A DNA stretch of 64,000 nucleotides, taken from Pontederia crassipes. Its lineage: Eukaryota > Streptophyta > Magnoliopsida > Commelinales > Pontederiaceae. Both the position numbers and the translations under genes were made by a program. The stretch spans positions 20,418,501-20,482,500 of the forward strand of contig CM060196.1 in the NCBI GenBank assembly GCA_030549335.1. Direction: 5' to 3'. Position 1 is the stretch's first letter. Every line of letters starts with the position of its first letter. Below the pieces are notes generated by a model, which did no database searches, was not told the DNA's origin, and saw only the letters and a list, made by a program, of their open reading frames with translations. Of the stretch, positions 12,779 to 25,442 are shown piece by piece.

Positions 12779-13105
12779 TTTATAACGACAAGAAAAGTGA
12801 CTCTTAAAAAATTTAACATAGCACATAAATAATGTCTTTAGCGACTAGTTGAGTAGTCCATATAAATTATATAGAGACCAACATACTAGTCGCTACTGAA
12901 CTTTTATGGAAGAGAATTATAGTGATTCCTAAAGAGAATAATGGTCAGTTATTCACTTTGGACGCTAAAATCTTTTGGCGATGAGATCTATAGCGAAGAG
13001 TCACGACTAATTTTTTCTTAATGTTGATGAGTATTAACATCAAGATGATAACTTTTAACGATTATATATATCTTCGTTAATAATCTAATTTATTGTAGCA
13101 TAATG
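11635..13105 (+). mobile_element. Second CACTA remnant with degraded Transposase_24 ORF
   Basis: Around 11645 a frame reads MSHHTSNKLFREL, resembling the HttGsksFar segment of Transposase_24 proteins. Near 11937 another reads TEIQENVKVEHTLP and then EIVDQCLGHEKNV, matching the later conserved block. Many stops follow. From 12838 to 13080 the sequence has AGCGACTAGT and its complement in both orientations, like CACTA subterminal repeats, different from those of the 3685-10612 element. The possible right end, ATTGTAGCA near 13100, is decayed; no left terminus was found. Confidence 0.5.
12718..12777. repeat. (AAT)n microsatellite
   Basis: About 20 uninterrupted AAT units. Confidence 0.95.
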
Positions 13106-13766
13106 AACTCATTACGTTTGAAACTAACATATAGGAACAATTTTTTACAAATATTTTATAATATATAATATTATATTATATTTATTTATTTATTTAGATA
13201 GTCATGTACATAAATTTTATGAGTTCACGTTTCGAGACATAAAATGAGTCAAACGTGATAAAAGTATTTATTTATTTATTTTTATATTATTAGAATAAAA
13301 ATATATAGATATAATAATAAAATTATTATATTAATTATTAACAATATTTTACATAGTATTATAGTATAATAATATAAACAATCAATTACTAATTAATTAA
13401 AATTAATGTAATCATTATAATTTATTTGTTGTATTATAATATAATTTAACTAATTAACTTTTTATTTTTAAAACTATATTATAATTTATATTATATTAAT
13501 ATATTAATTACGTAAAATATAATTTATATTATTTAGTTGTTAATTCATTATTATTAAGCTTATTTAAATAATTATTTAGTACACTTTAATTATTATAGTA
13601 AAACATTATCAACTAATATTTTCTGTTAATATTATTGGTTAATTTTTTTTTTACATTATCTTAAATACAATAAAATACAATATTATTTAAATATGTTATT
13701 TTATATATTATAAAAAGAATTTTTTAGTTCTTATTTTTATCCAAACATCCACTAAATTTTAGCTAT
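13106..13766. other. Very AT-rich spacer
   Basis: Extremely AT-rich with many short ATAAT/TTATT words. No gene or coherent repeat was seen. Confidence 0.6.
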
Positions 13767-13776
13767 TAATTTTTTT

Positions 13777-14248
13777 GGTTATTTCCTTTAACACCCCCTC
13801 GACTATAATCTTTTTTCACAACTAACCTTAAATTATAAACCTACAAATTTTAGTCTCCAAAAAACTTATCCAAATTTGACATATAGGTCCTTCTGTTAAA
13901 TTTTAAATAAATTTAATTATGAAATATCATTTTTACCCTTATGTTCATACTACAAAAAAATATTTTTAAAATAAAAATATCAATACAACTAAACAATAAT
14001 ATTTTTATACAATATTATATTTAAGTCAATATTTTTTATTTCTTAAATATTTTCATGTTAAAAATAAAGGGATAAAAATGACATTCACATTTATTAGAAA
14101 AAGGAATTTAACGAACTTTTGATTAAATTTGACTTTAGGACCTAAGTGTCAAATTTAGATAAGTTTGGAGACTAAATTTTTTAAATTTATAGTTTAAGGT
14201 TAGATGCGAAAAAAATTATAATTTAAGAGGTGTTAAAAGAAATAACTC
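13777..14248. mobile_element. Mutator-like MITE, 472 bp, long inverted repeats
   Basis: The ends are inverted copies over about 120 bp: the left arm starts GGTTATTTCCTTTAACACC, and the right arm, reversed, starts GAGTTATTTCTTTTAACACC. Both continue through matching CTAACCTTAAA, TTTAGTCTCC and AATTTGACA blocks. A 10-bp direct repeat TAATTTTTTT flanks it (13767-13776 and 14249-14258). Long TIRs plus a 9-11 bp duplication fit non-autonomous Mutator elements. No coding capacity. Confidence 0.85.
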
Positions 14249-14403
14249 TAATTTTTTTTTCATTGTCACATTTTTCATCCAAATATTAAATAAAAAATTT
14301 ATCTATGTAATCAATTAATTATTAAAAACTAATAAGTAATACAAACTCAATTTTAAAATTTTTAAATAAATAATTGTTCTCATTGAATGTTCCATTCTAA
14401 ATG

Positions 14404-14651
14404 GGATAAATTTATACAGTCAAAACCACTTTCCTATTACTACCATCAACTTCTCTTAGTATCTACATTGTCCTCCGTCCCTTGAGTTATTTCACCAATT
14501 ATCATTTTAAATAAACTTATTTCACCAATAGAGGTAAAAAAGGTAGTCGGCGAAATAAATTAAAGATGAAGGACAATCTCATTATAATGTGAAGTTAGAA
14601 GATAGTACTAAAAAAATATCAAAGTTGTAAGATATTTAGTGAAATTTATCC
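14404..14651. mobile_element. Foldback MITE, about 250 bp
   Basis: The ends GGATAAATTT and AAATTTATCC are inverted. The arms stay loosely complementary for about 100 bp (blocks with CTTCT, ACATTGTCCT and TTATTTCACC). The target duplication was not resolved. A related half-element lies at about 35296-35410. Confidence 0.6.
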
Positions 14652-14659
14652 TTCGCAAC

Positions 14660-16280
14660 GTTGAAATTGAATTTGACTGACCGATTCAATTAGTTCAATC
14701 ACAAATCGACTTTGAAAGAAAAAATGTGGATCGAACTAGGGCTTCCTCCTCACATTAAAAAATGTTGTTAAAAAATAATAATAATAAAGTGCTAATGCAA
14801 TATATGCATATGGATTGTCATGTCAAATTAAATGTTTGGTGGTCGTGTTTTTCGAGGAGATTCCGTGAAGCTGATCCACGTACCATTTTCTCCGGATTCT
14901 CTCTCGTGTGCATGATTTGCATGTCATGCCACAAAATCTTTTCAATACTTTTAATTTTACTTTCAATAATTGAGAAGATAACAAAGATTTGGGTCATCTT
15001 TCTTGCGAGTTGTAAACCTTTATTTTTTTTTTTTTTTGACAATTTAAGAGTTGTATACAATTGATCAGTCTTTTTCGATTCATTATTTATTGAAAGCAAT
15101 GCCCGAAATTTTTATTTTGAATTTTCTACCTAGAAATGCTTTTTCTTGTTAGTTTATTTGTCAGGCAATAATAATAATAATACTATATTTAATTGCATTG
15201 GGTTTAAAAATATTTTAAATGTCAATTAATATTTTTAAATGTTCTATGCGTTAACTCGTGTGTTGTGGATATAATTCAGGCTTTTTTTCGCTGCCAATTT
15301 TATAGCAATTTAAATATCTCATAAAATCAGATCGAAACAATTACAAATTTTAAATATTTTGATAACAACTGATCCTAAAGTTTGATGGCTTGTCTCATTA
15401 CCTAAATCGATTGGCCTAATCCATTCTGACGTTGTTGCCTCTGGCTCATATATTATATTTCATTATCCAAAAATTTGACTTTGACGTTGTTGGCAGACAC
15501 TTCTCATTGATCACTTTAATTAGGGTAATTATCTGATTAATTAATTGGATTTATTCTGACTGACATGACGTGCCATGTGCAAAGATCACTCCAAAATGAA
15601 ATCTAACTATTCAATGCCTTGAACTTAAAATTCATTTATTCAAAATGACATTAAATTAATCAAACTTGATGATAAATCAGAATTTTAATATATGATTAAT
15701 GCATAACAATTTAAATGTTTGGTATGTTAAACTATGAACTCCGCTTCTGATGTGGCAATGGAAAAAACTTAATCAAATTTTAAATCGATCAAATTCGACT
15801 CGGAGGAGCTAAAATAGAGGAATTCGAATTTCTAATAATTTATTTTACGTTTCTTTTATTATTCAGTACATTTTAGTTATACTCTTTATACAGAATATAT
15901 AAATCCTTCCCCTTTCCCCACCACCACCCCCCAAAAAAAAAAGATTAATAGGAAGTCATGCTTTACAACGTATTATGTGAAATTGGGAGCCTTTTTCCGC
16001 ATCAAATTTTAGCAATCAATCAAACCGATGGAATGGATCAATCAATCAACTTGTGTCCTGCCCACAAATCTATTACGTATATATATATATAGAGAGAGAG
16101 AGAGAAATTGATAAAGAAATATATAAACTAATAATTATGATGGAAGGGAAAAAAAAGACCTCCCCCGGCAAGAGCTGCCAGTCTGCAACTCTGAGCTGAG
16201 CCATCCATCAAAAGTAATGGATCGAGTTTCTCGGCCATTTCCTTCCATGGTACGCGTTTTGTTGTGCATGTCACGGTCCC
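14660..16280. other. Intergenic, no gene seen
   Basis: AT-rich sequence; open frames at 14762-15099 on both strands show no domain. A TA/GA microsatellite sits near 16076-16106. From 16150 the sequence becomes more GC-rich and promoter-like, but no transcript could be modelled. Confidence 0.5.
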
Positions 16281-16286
16281 CTCGTG

Positions 16287-16421
<135 letters not shown>

Positions 16422-16703
16422 CGCATGAATGCAAAAGTGATGGATATGGAGCCAAAGGGGCAAGCAAGGCATCATCAGGGGACTCTCCCGTCACCCTCGC
16501 CGTCCTCTTCCCCCCACACACACCACACCACTCCCTCCATTTTGTTAAAGTCACTGATCCATCCATATCTCGTAGCTAGAAAGAAAAATAATGGAGAAAA
16601 AGAAAATGCAGCTTGGTGCACGACTTGGTCCTGCCATGAAGCCATTAATCAATCCCCCCTCCCCCTCGCCTATTGGCAAATGATTGATTTTAATAAGATA
16701 CAT

Positions 16704-16707
<4 letters not shown>

Positions 16708-16746
<39 letters not shown>
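16708..16746. repeat. (AAT)n microsatellite
   Basis: About 13 AAT units following TTTAATAAG. Confidence 0.9.
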
Positions 16747-16748
<2 letters not shown>

Positions 16749-17616
16749 CGAGGGCATATATCAATTTTTTTGACATGGGCACTTGTTACACCAGTACCAA
16801 TTTATTATCCATTAATTGGACTAATTAATTATTGACTGAGTAGGTGGCAATTCGGGCGATATTGATTACAGTCCACGTTTGATTTATTATTATTACCAAC
16901 TTATTTATTTATTCAGGATTTAGCTGTACACGATGTACGAATTCGATGATGGCTGCTCGGATATTAAAATTTGCATATTACATCAAATTAACTTGGTGGC
17001 TTAATTTATCAAAGTTTGAGATGTTATTGGATAACGCTTCTTGCTAGCTAAGATCGAGACAGTACTATTATCTAATTTACAGGTCGTGGTCGTGGTCGTG
17101 ACATAATTGAACTGTAACTCTTCCGCACAATATCAACCTCAAACTTCAAATTGAAGCCTTGATTTTGGGACGTCCAATTGCACGTAAAACAACTAATTAA
17201 TACAAAAAATCGAAAACATTTATGAAAAAAAAAAAAGATTGAATCGTAGTGGCGTATACGCAGGACGGGAATTTGTAACATGCGGGGGATCGATGGATCA
17301 GTTGAGTGGATATATGATCACAACGAATAATGAATAATTGATTAATTAATTAGTTTTTATTTGGCGGACTCAACGCCGACGGCTCCACGACTCCATCCAT
17401 GTTGAAATCGGACTCGGCAACGACTCGTTCGTGGCATGGTTATCATTATCACATCCCCCACCTCATTTATTTATTTGTTTATTCATTTTTTCATAAATTA
17501 TTTGAGGGAGCAAGTTTAATTCAACCATCAACAATTTGGTGAAGATTGGATGATGTAAAAGATAGAGAACAAGAAATGTAGGAAACATCATCATTAAATT
17601 CATATGTACATTCATA
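16747..17616. other. Intergenic, no gene seen
   Basis: No recognisable coding, RNA or repeat feature, apart from a short GTGGTC triplication near 17085-17099. Confidence 0.5.
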
Positions 17617-18960
17617 TGTAACACTTTGAAAATTTTCAAATTTAAAAAAGTATTAAGTAAAATAAATTCAAATTTTGGGATTTCTTAAATAAATATAAAG
17701 TTTGAAAAGAAATAGAAATATAGTTAGAGGATAGATAAAAGAAGAAGATAAGATAAGATAAGATAATTTTGAATGAGAATAGAAGTGCTATTAAATAAGA
17801 GGTAGGAACAGATGATTCATAATTAGATTACAAATATATCAAAGTTATAATGAGAATAGGGATTTAAAATTTAATTTTAATCTAACTATAAATTTATGAT
17901 ATAAGGATTCTTAATGAAAGTTAAGATAAGTAATTTGAATAAAAAAATATTTAAAACATAAAATAATATTATTTTATTCTGAAAACTAAAATATAAGAAT
18001 TGTTATTATTGTTTAATTCTAAAATCCATGAATAATTATGTTTAGGAGAGATAGAATAAAGAAAAGATAGGTTTATTGAAAGATTGAATAAGACTTTTAC
18101 GGATGGTGAAATTAAGAGTTTTAAAGAAAAATATTCAAAAAATAAAATAATAATAAATTATTATTTTCAATCATAAAATCAAGAAATAATGATATTAATT
18201 AATTATTTAAACTAAATTTTTGTGAAAAATAAAGAAAAAAATATGGATAAAAAGTATGATATGGAGTTGTAATTATATTAGAATTTGAGAAAAATTTTCC
18301 TATAAATAGGACCCCAAGGGTTTCTTTCAAATCATTTTTCTCCCCTTCTCCACTTGAATTTTTTCTCCATCTTTGGAATATGTTTTCTCCCTTCTTGGTG
18401 CACGTGTGTGGTTGAAACTTTCTTAGCACAACCTTCGCCACAATCATCACCATAAAAGAAGCGTGCTCACCAAATAACTTGCATAAAGTTTTGGGTTCCA
18501 AATAGTTTTGCCTATACAGGTACATAAAATTTTGAATTCACTTTTGAATATGCTTTCTTAATGAAATAGTTAATATGATGGATAAGTTATCATCAGTATA
18601 TGTTCTCCAATGTTTTATGAATAGTTTCATATAATTTTTATGCTAAAAAATATTATAGGTCCAAGTGCCGAAAAAATACCACTAGAGTTCTGGTAGTCTG
18701 AACTTGGCCCACGTAGAGATGAACCTAGTTTGGGGTCATATGTAAGGTTAAGACTCGCGCAGCGTCGCTTAGAATTGGACTTGGATTCGGAGTGAACCGA
18801 CCCGAATTTATGGCAACCTGGCTCCGATCAAATTTGGATGTCAAATCCTCTTCTCGACGAATCAACCCGTGTTGAGTTCATACTCGTCCCGATTTAGCAT
18901 ACATCATTCTAAAAGATGACGAGGTCGACAAACTCAGTCCAAGTCACCTCAGACTCGACC
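17617..18960 (+). repeat. Ty3/gypsy-type LTR remnant with TATA box
   Basis: It starts TGTAACACTTTGAAAATTTTC, close to the TGTAACAC... start of many plant Tekay/Del LTRs (family knowledge). A TATA-like CCTATAAATAGG lies at 18299-18310, followed by a C/T-rich leader. Downstream 18660-18960 is GC-richer. No PBS or coding region follows; a small CACTA element occupies the sequence from 18970, so this is probably a solo or interrupted LTR. The 3' end was not located. Confidence 0.5.
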
Positions 18961-18969
18961 CGAATTCTG

Positions 18970-20294
18970 TAATGAGATTACAGACGGATTTATCGACGGA
19001 TCGGATCCGTCGAAAAAATGGTCGTCGTAAATTATTTTTCGACGGTCGGAGAAAATTTGTCGAAAGTATCGACGATTTTGACCGCCGAAAGTTTTGACAG
19101 TCGCGCGAAGATCCGGCCGCCAGCGGGCCAGATCCGATAGCCCGACGGTAGATCCTGTCGCCCGCGGCCAGATCCGGCCATCAGGCGCCAGATCCATCCG
19201 CACGTGACCAGATCCAAGCCGCCCTCGACTAGATCTAGCCGCCCCCCGACCACATCCGGCCAGCAGGCGGCCGATCCGGCCTTTCGCGGCAAAATTCGGC
19301 CGCCAGCAGCTAGATCCGGCCACCAGGCGGTCACATTCTGGAGAGAGAGGGGGGGGGGAGGCGCGAGGGTCACGGACGATCGTCATCTGGGAGGGAGAGG
19401 GTCGCCGGCCGGGAGGTCGTCGAGGGAGAGAGAGGGTCGTCGAGGGGGAGAGAGAAGTAGATTGGGAAGATTATATATATATATATAGAGAGAGAGAGAG
19501 ATAGATATATATATATATATAGGTGGAAAGATAGGAAAGCGGGAAAACGAAAAAAAGCGGAATAGTGAAATTTTAATTACCGATGGCTCTGATTATCGGA
19601 AAAGTAAATATTAATTATTTTTAAAATTATCGACGAATGTGACTGTCAAAAAATATTTAATTATAAAAATAAAATACTATATTTAGTTATATATAATATT
19701 TATTTTATATTTTACTTACGATTTGAGCTTTCACTAATTATTACCGACGGTCGGAACCGTCGAAAATTGCGACGGTTCGGACTGTCGCTAATTATATTAA
19801 TAAAATAATTCTCATATTATATTATTATATATTTACCGACGGTTATGACCGTCGAAAATTACGGCGGATAGATATCCATTGAAAATATCGACGTTCTTAA
19901 TCGTCAAAAAATAAAATAAAAATATAACAAATTATATAATTTAATATTTTTATTTCCGACGGTTGTATCCGTCGAAAATATCCACGTTCCTAATCGTCAA
20001 AAAATAAAATAATAATATAATAAATTACATAATTTAATATTTCCATTTTTCACGATTGTAACCGTCGGAAAATCCGTCAAAAAATATTATCCGTCGAAAA
20101 TATCAACGTTCCTAATTATAAAAAAAATAAAATAATAATATAACAAATTACATAATTTAATATTTTCATTTCCTACGGTTGTAACCGTCAGAAAATCCGC
20201 CAGAAATATTTCCGTCGAAAAATTCGTCGTAAATTGCGACGGATTTCTTTTCGTCGGAAATTGTCCGTAAAAAAATGGCAATTTTCTTGTAGTG
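18970..20294. mobile_element. Small non-autonomous CACTA element
   Basis: The right end reads ATTTTCTTGTAGTG (to 20294), the canonical CACTA terminus. CGACGG/CCGTCG words recur in both orientations at 18990-19080 and 19600-20270, as subterminal repeats. The left CACTACAAGAAA terminus is not visible near 18970, so the element is left-truncated or its left end is mutated. The centre is a GC-rich array; the frames over it (19032-19488) are repeat by-products. No transposase. Confidence 0.7.
19109..19340. repeat. GC-rich ~21-bp tandem array, about 11 units
   Basis: Units start AGATCC(GG) and run 18-21 bp, for example AGATCCGGCCGCCAGCGGGCC, then AGATCCGATAGCCCGACGGT. About eleven copies vary at the second half. 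It sits between the two subterminal blocks of the small CACTA element. Confidence 0.8.
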
Positions 20295-21037
20295 AATCGT
20301 AATCATATGTATTAATAGCCGCACACTTCTTTATTGGGCCCATCGTTGTCCTAATATTGGTCTTGCTTTTGATCCACCTTGATCCTACATGAAATGTTAT
20401 GAATGTTCATAATAAAACAAGTTGAACTAGCATTAGGACAATACATATAGATGTCCTCCGTTGTTGAAAGTAAAAGATGTAGTAAAAGAATAAAGAGAAT
20501 CGAATTGAACTGAATGAATCAAAAAAAAAGAAAAGCACAAAAAATAGAAATAACTGAATCAATAGAATTATTTTATCATATTAGTATTAAGTTTTCTTAT
20601 CCAATTGATATTATACTTATGAAAATTCTATTTTTCTGTGTAGTTGAATCGAAAAATAAGGATGAAAGTGTGGACAACAACAATATTCGTGGTGATGTAA
20701 ACTTGCACATGAAAGTTTAGTCATGAGAACTCCTTATAGTTATTTGATGTAAAGTTAATAGTAAGATAGTTGTCTTTGGAGGGCTATTAAGAAAGAATAG
20801 TTAGAAAGTATAATTCGCTTAAGATGAATAGTTATTTTGCTTTTCGCATATCATGTAACGAAAGATTCAAGAATGATGAATTGTAAATAACGTAATTCAA
20901 AATAAGCTCAAATGTCATGTGGCATTATATTCACTTTCACATCTTCTATAAAAAAATGTTTGAGAAGAATGAATGATAGGTAACATGACTCAAAATAAGT
21001 TCAAATGTCACATTATAAAATGATGAAAATATATTGT
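20295..21037. other. Intergenic, no gene seen
   Basis: AT-rich; a 68-codon frame at 20514 has no recognisable domain and is probably chance. Confidence 0.5.
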
Positions 21038-21148
21038 CATATGCACGCGCACGCGCGCACGCGCACACGCGCACGCACGCACGCACACGCACGCACACGC
21101 ACACGCACACGCGCGCGCACATGCACGCGCACACGCACATGCACACAC
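21038..21148. repeat. 111-bp perfect purine-pyrimidine alternation (CA/CG)n
   Basis: Every base from 21038 to 21148 alternates pyrimidine and purine, mainly CACG, CACA and CGCG mixtures. Such tracts can adopt Z-DNA (established). The Arg-Thr and Cys-Val frames over it are repeat artefacts. Confidence 0.95.
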
Positions 21149-21149
21149 C

Positions 21150-22630
21150 CACCCGCGCGTGGGGTCTGGAAATTACATAAGCTTTTTCTTTTTTAGTTAT
21201 GAGAAAAAAATATTATAACTATTGGTCAATCACAGTTAACAACATGGACTGCATGCATTCCTGATTCGCTAACTTGGACTTAAATTACATGTCCTTAGAG
21301 AGAAAAAAGAAACGTGGTCGAACACTCAAAACGGAAAGGCAAAATAAAGCAGGGAAAAACAATATCTGATGTTAGATATATAACAACAATGAATCTTGAT
21401 ATAACGAGGTCAATTTTAATGTAAATGATATCGCCAAAATGTTTACGTCAATATCCATCGTCAAATTTAAACATAATATATCTTTTTTCTACTTAAATTT
21501 ACACCATGATTTATTGATTTCAACGTTAACTTTAATCATTCCAAGTCATGTTTTAAAGGCGGATTAAATATTACGTAAAACATTTCTTTAATATTTCAGA
21601 TATAAGATTATTATCGATCTTAATAATAATAATTGAAATAGGTCAATTTTTTAATGGCTCTCAATTCTTTCATATCGAAATTTAATGATTGATTGCGATA
21701 TGAATTAACGAGGTAGAACAAATAATAACTTTAAATAAATTTTATTCACCGATCTTTTAATAATTCAACGGCTACAAAATATTACGTATAAGTCGTGCCT
21801 CGTCAGCTCACCAACTCCTGTCAACTTTTACTCACCCCCAATGGAAAAGTAGTAAGAAAAAAAAAAGGTGTACATAAAAGAATAAAAAGCAAAAGACGTA
21901 GGCCACGAATCCATCTTTACCACGAGAATCAATCGTACAACACTAAACAATGCATGATTAAGACATGATCTCATCAATAAAAAGTTAAATTACCAACTAA
22001 TTTTCTAGATGTATTGATTGGGATCTCGATTTTATTTGCTTTGATTTATTTTGTAAAAATTGGAAAATTGAATCACGAGTGAAATATAATTACTTCAATT
22101 CTTCTCATTGTCAAATGTCCTTCTTTTTAACTCACTTAATAACAATTACTTAGCGAACTAAATATTACTTAATAAACAATATCATCTCACTACATAAAAA
22201 ATTAAATCAACAAACATTTCTAATGGAATTAAATTATAACGTAGTGTGCATAAAAAAAGGCCAAAATATATTTTTTTAACTAAAGTCTGATTTGAAACGA
22301 TATGCTAACCGCTCTTAAAGACGCCACGTGGATATCGTAATTATTAAATTGACATCTTCCATTAATGGCGGAAACAAGTAACACGGAAACTTCGAACACA
22401 CATATAAATATATAATATTTTAATTAAATAACAAATACTAAAAAAAATGGTGGCCAACGTTTCCAAGTGTTGTCATCCCTATCCAAATTCATGCACGTAC
22501 CAATATTTATTTATCTTCACCAAATCCCCGGACTCGCGGCCGGGTTTTGACCGTCGCCCGTGGCAACGAATTTTCATTAATGATAAATTATATAAATCAA
22601 CTTAATGTTCGTTTTAAATGCCTTTTTTTT
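21150..22630. other. Intergenic, no gene seen
   Basis: AT-rich, no coherent reading frame, RNA gene or terminal repeats recognised. Confidence 0.5.
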
Positions 22631-22685
22631 GGGTTGGGTTGGGGGGGGAGGGGGGGGGGGGGGGGGGGGGGGTAGGGTGGGTGGG
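22631..22685 (+). repeat. G-run, potential G-quadruplex
   Basis: GGGTTGGGTT followed by about 30 near-continuous G residues and then GGGTGGGTGGG. The exact length may be uncertain because homopolymers are error-prone to sequence. Confidence 0.85.
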
Positions 22686-24840
22686 TTTATATGTCAACAG
22701 ATGTAACCAAATAATTGATATTTAAGAGAATTTATTCGATTCTAATATCGCAGCGATTTGTCAATCGAATCTGGCTTTAACACTGTACTTATTAAGGTTA
22801 ATTGCCATAAATATTAATCTCTAAAAAAAAGAAAGCCACCACCTCCACACACAAGCTGTCTACGACTTGTTCCACCTCCTTCCGGGACACAGCTAATTCA
22901 TTCTTCCATCTACGTTTTCAATAATACATACCTACGATTCCAAATCCACATATACAAATAAAATGAAAATATTTCTTACTTCATCTTATTCTTTATATTT
23001 TTCATCGTCAAAATTTCATCCAATTATGATGAAATAATTTATTATTAAAAAATAACTATCCATTGGGATAATAGTTTTTAAATGATAATTTTACTCCTTC
23101 ATCATTATAATTTCTATACCGTTTAAAAGTATTTTATTTTTCTGATGTTACCTCAATTCGAGCGATCATAATTGATTTTAAAAAATATGATAATATTTTG
23201 ATGAGGACCGGATGTAACATGCATATATGGCCATATCCCCAATTTGCTCCGGCCTTGATAAATATCTTTAACAAAATTTTGTTACTTTGAGTTATCGATT
23301 CATACGAATTTAAAACATATTTTAAAAGATAAATAAATAACTACAATCACTTCCATATTTTATGCGTTATTCAATCAAATCATTTTTATCATTGGACCTC
23401 AAATAGTTACACCTTCTATCGAGAATTCCGAAATAATAAAATAATGAACGAGCAATGTCAACGATAAATATGGAATGAGTTCGAAAGGAGTTGGCCAAAG
23501 CCGTTGCTTTTGTCCATAACATTGCAACGCTCGTCACCACCACATACCGTGTCCACTCTCCTACGCATCACAAGGATCAAGACGGAGGACATAACCAAAA
23601 AAATGCGGAAAGGCACATTGACACGATCCTTAAAGCACGCCAAATTATTATTATAAATATGCTATTATTACAGCCCTTTTATATTTTGTCAAATTATTTT
23701 GGTAATGAAGCCTCCTAATCATTAGGTAGCTTAATTACATATTTGCGGCGACGTGCCGACGTCAAACTTGTTAATGAAATAGGAATGCGGTCAAGAATAA
23801 ACAAATGCACAAATATGAGAATATCTTTCATATTAATGTGCAAAGAGATGTAATTAGAAAGAAAGCCTGCTAATAATCAATATTATCTTAGTGGAGATTT
23901 TACGATTGGGTCATAAAAGTAAGGTTTTATGCGGACAAAAGCTGTTTTTGTAAATTTTTAATTAAAATTGATACGAAGAATAAATAAAGGAAGAGTTAAT
24001 CGAGCGGTCCAAAATCGACGGCAATGCATTTTTTTGCATTGCGAAGGTGGATGTGAACTGTGGAAGGGAAGAATTAGTCCATTCATATCCGTAATCACGT
24101 GACTCTATTTTTATTTGTTTAAAAAATAATTAGCCATATAGGTGCATGAACCATATATTTATCGATTTCAATTTATAAATATAATGCATTTTAGTATATA
24201 AATCTCATATTTTTAAAAAAATAAATATTTTTTTTTTGTGCTCTTCCAGTTTTCTCCCCGGCCCTTATATTATTTATTATCTCAATTTTTTTTATTTATT
24301 CAATCACCATTTTGCTCTTTTTCTTTTAAAATATAAAATATAACAAATGTAACCGAAAGGAGTCAAGCCCTTTCCTCCACCGTCACCCCTCTATTATCTC
24401 AAATTATAAGAAATAATTCTAAAAATTAATCCAAATTTTTTTTATCAGATTTTAATGTTATAGCACAATTTTTATGTGTTCCATGTGTCTCGTTGTGTCA
24501 ATTTTTTTTCTCTGGTTTTGAAATTTAATCACACAAAAATATTTTTATTTTTAAAAAAAGTTTAACAGTTTGGATTGATGGAGCAATTAATGCTAATTTA
24601 CCGAGCTTTATACATCTGAGAGAGGAAAGAAAAAGAAGAAGAGAGAGAAGGACATCTAATGCTAATTTCATTAAATGTTAGAGAGAGAGAGAGAGAGTTA
24701 TTGTTTCTTTGTTTGTTTTGGGGGTGATGTGTTTGTGTGTCACCATAGTGGTAATAAATCATATTCCAGCAATAGCCCCTTCCCCCTCATTCAATGAAAA
24801 AGATGTGATTTTTGGCCCCCCTCTTTCTCTCTCCGAACTG
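22686..24840. other. Intergenic upstream of PEPCK, no gene seen
   Basis: Mostly AT-rich. A GAGA-rich patch lies at 24618-24698 and could be a GAGA-factor site cluster in the distal promoter. Frames at 23458-23718 lack domain signals. Confidence 0.5.
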
Positions 24841-24894
24841 CAACTGTACTTGAGGGTAAGAAGTTAACCAGGGTTAGGTGGAGGCTGGCACAGG

Positions 24895-25061
24895 GGGCCT
24901 TTAAAAGCGCTCCAGATCACCACTTCTTCCTCCATCCAGCCATTGCATCGTGGTTGTTCTTCACCATCCCTACCATCGCCATCGCTCTGTGATCGCCACC
25001 TGTTTGTTGCATGGTCGCTTCCTTCGTTTCCTAGCACTCTTTTCTCCCCCCCTTCAGTTTT

Positions 25062-25101
<40 letters not shown>

Positions 25102-25442
25102 CTGCTGCTCGCCCCATCTGACAGTTCGTCCAAGGTCTGCTCTGTTCTTTGATTCGTTCTTTTTCTTTTATTTCTCGACTCTAAATCGGATGTTATAATC
25201 GTTCGAACAAGAAAAATAAGTAAGAAACTGAGAAGACGATCCCACCAACACCAAAATATGAAATCGGTGGAGACGAACGAGAGAGAGAGAAAAAAATACG
25301 ATTCTCTGTCGTTGATTTGAAATCTTACAGAACGAACCGTGACAATGTTGACGACGTGACGTCCGTATCTTTTTTTTTCTGCTTTCTTTGGTTTGATGTT
25401 TTTTTTTGTTTGATTAATGGGAGCAGGAAGGCAGAGGCGATC
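24895..25442 (+). promoter_or_regulatory. PEPCK core promoter and 5' leader
   Basis: A TATA-like CCTTTAAAAG lies at 24898-24907, about 540 bp before the start codon. The following C/T-rich stretch includes (CT)n at 25066-25098, typical of plant 5' UTRs. A leader intron is plausible from about 25135 (AAG/GTCTGC) to 25427 (GAGCAG/GAAGGC), followed by a short exon reaching the ATG. These ends are predicted from motifs only. Confidence 0.5.

Noticed and set aside
18949-19488. Frames of 94-145 codons on both strands
   Set aside because: They run across the GC-rich ~21-bp array of a CACTA element. Lack of stops follows from composition.
20946-21196. Cys-Val and Arg-Thr rich peptides
   Set aside because: Translation of the alternating CA/CG tract.
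21150-24840. Search for tRNA, snoRNA or microRNA genes upstream of PEPCK
   Set aside because: No tRNA B box with a matching A box, and no convincing hairpin was seen by eye. Structure prediction would be needed.
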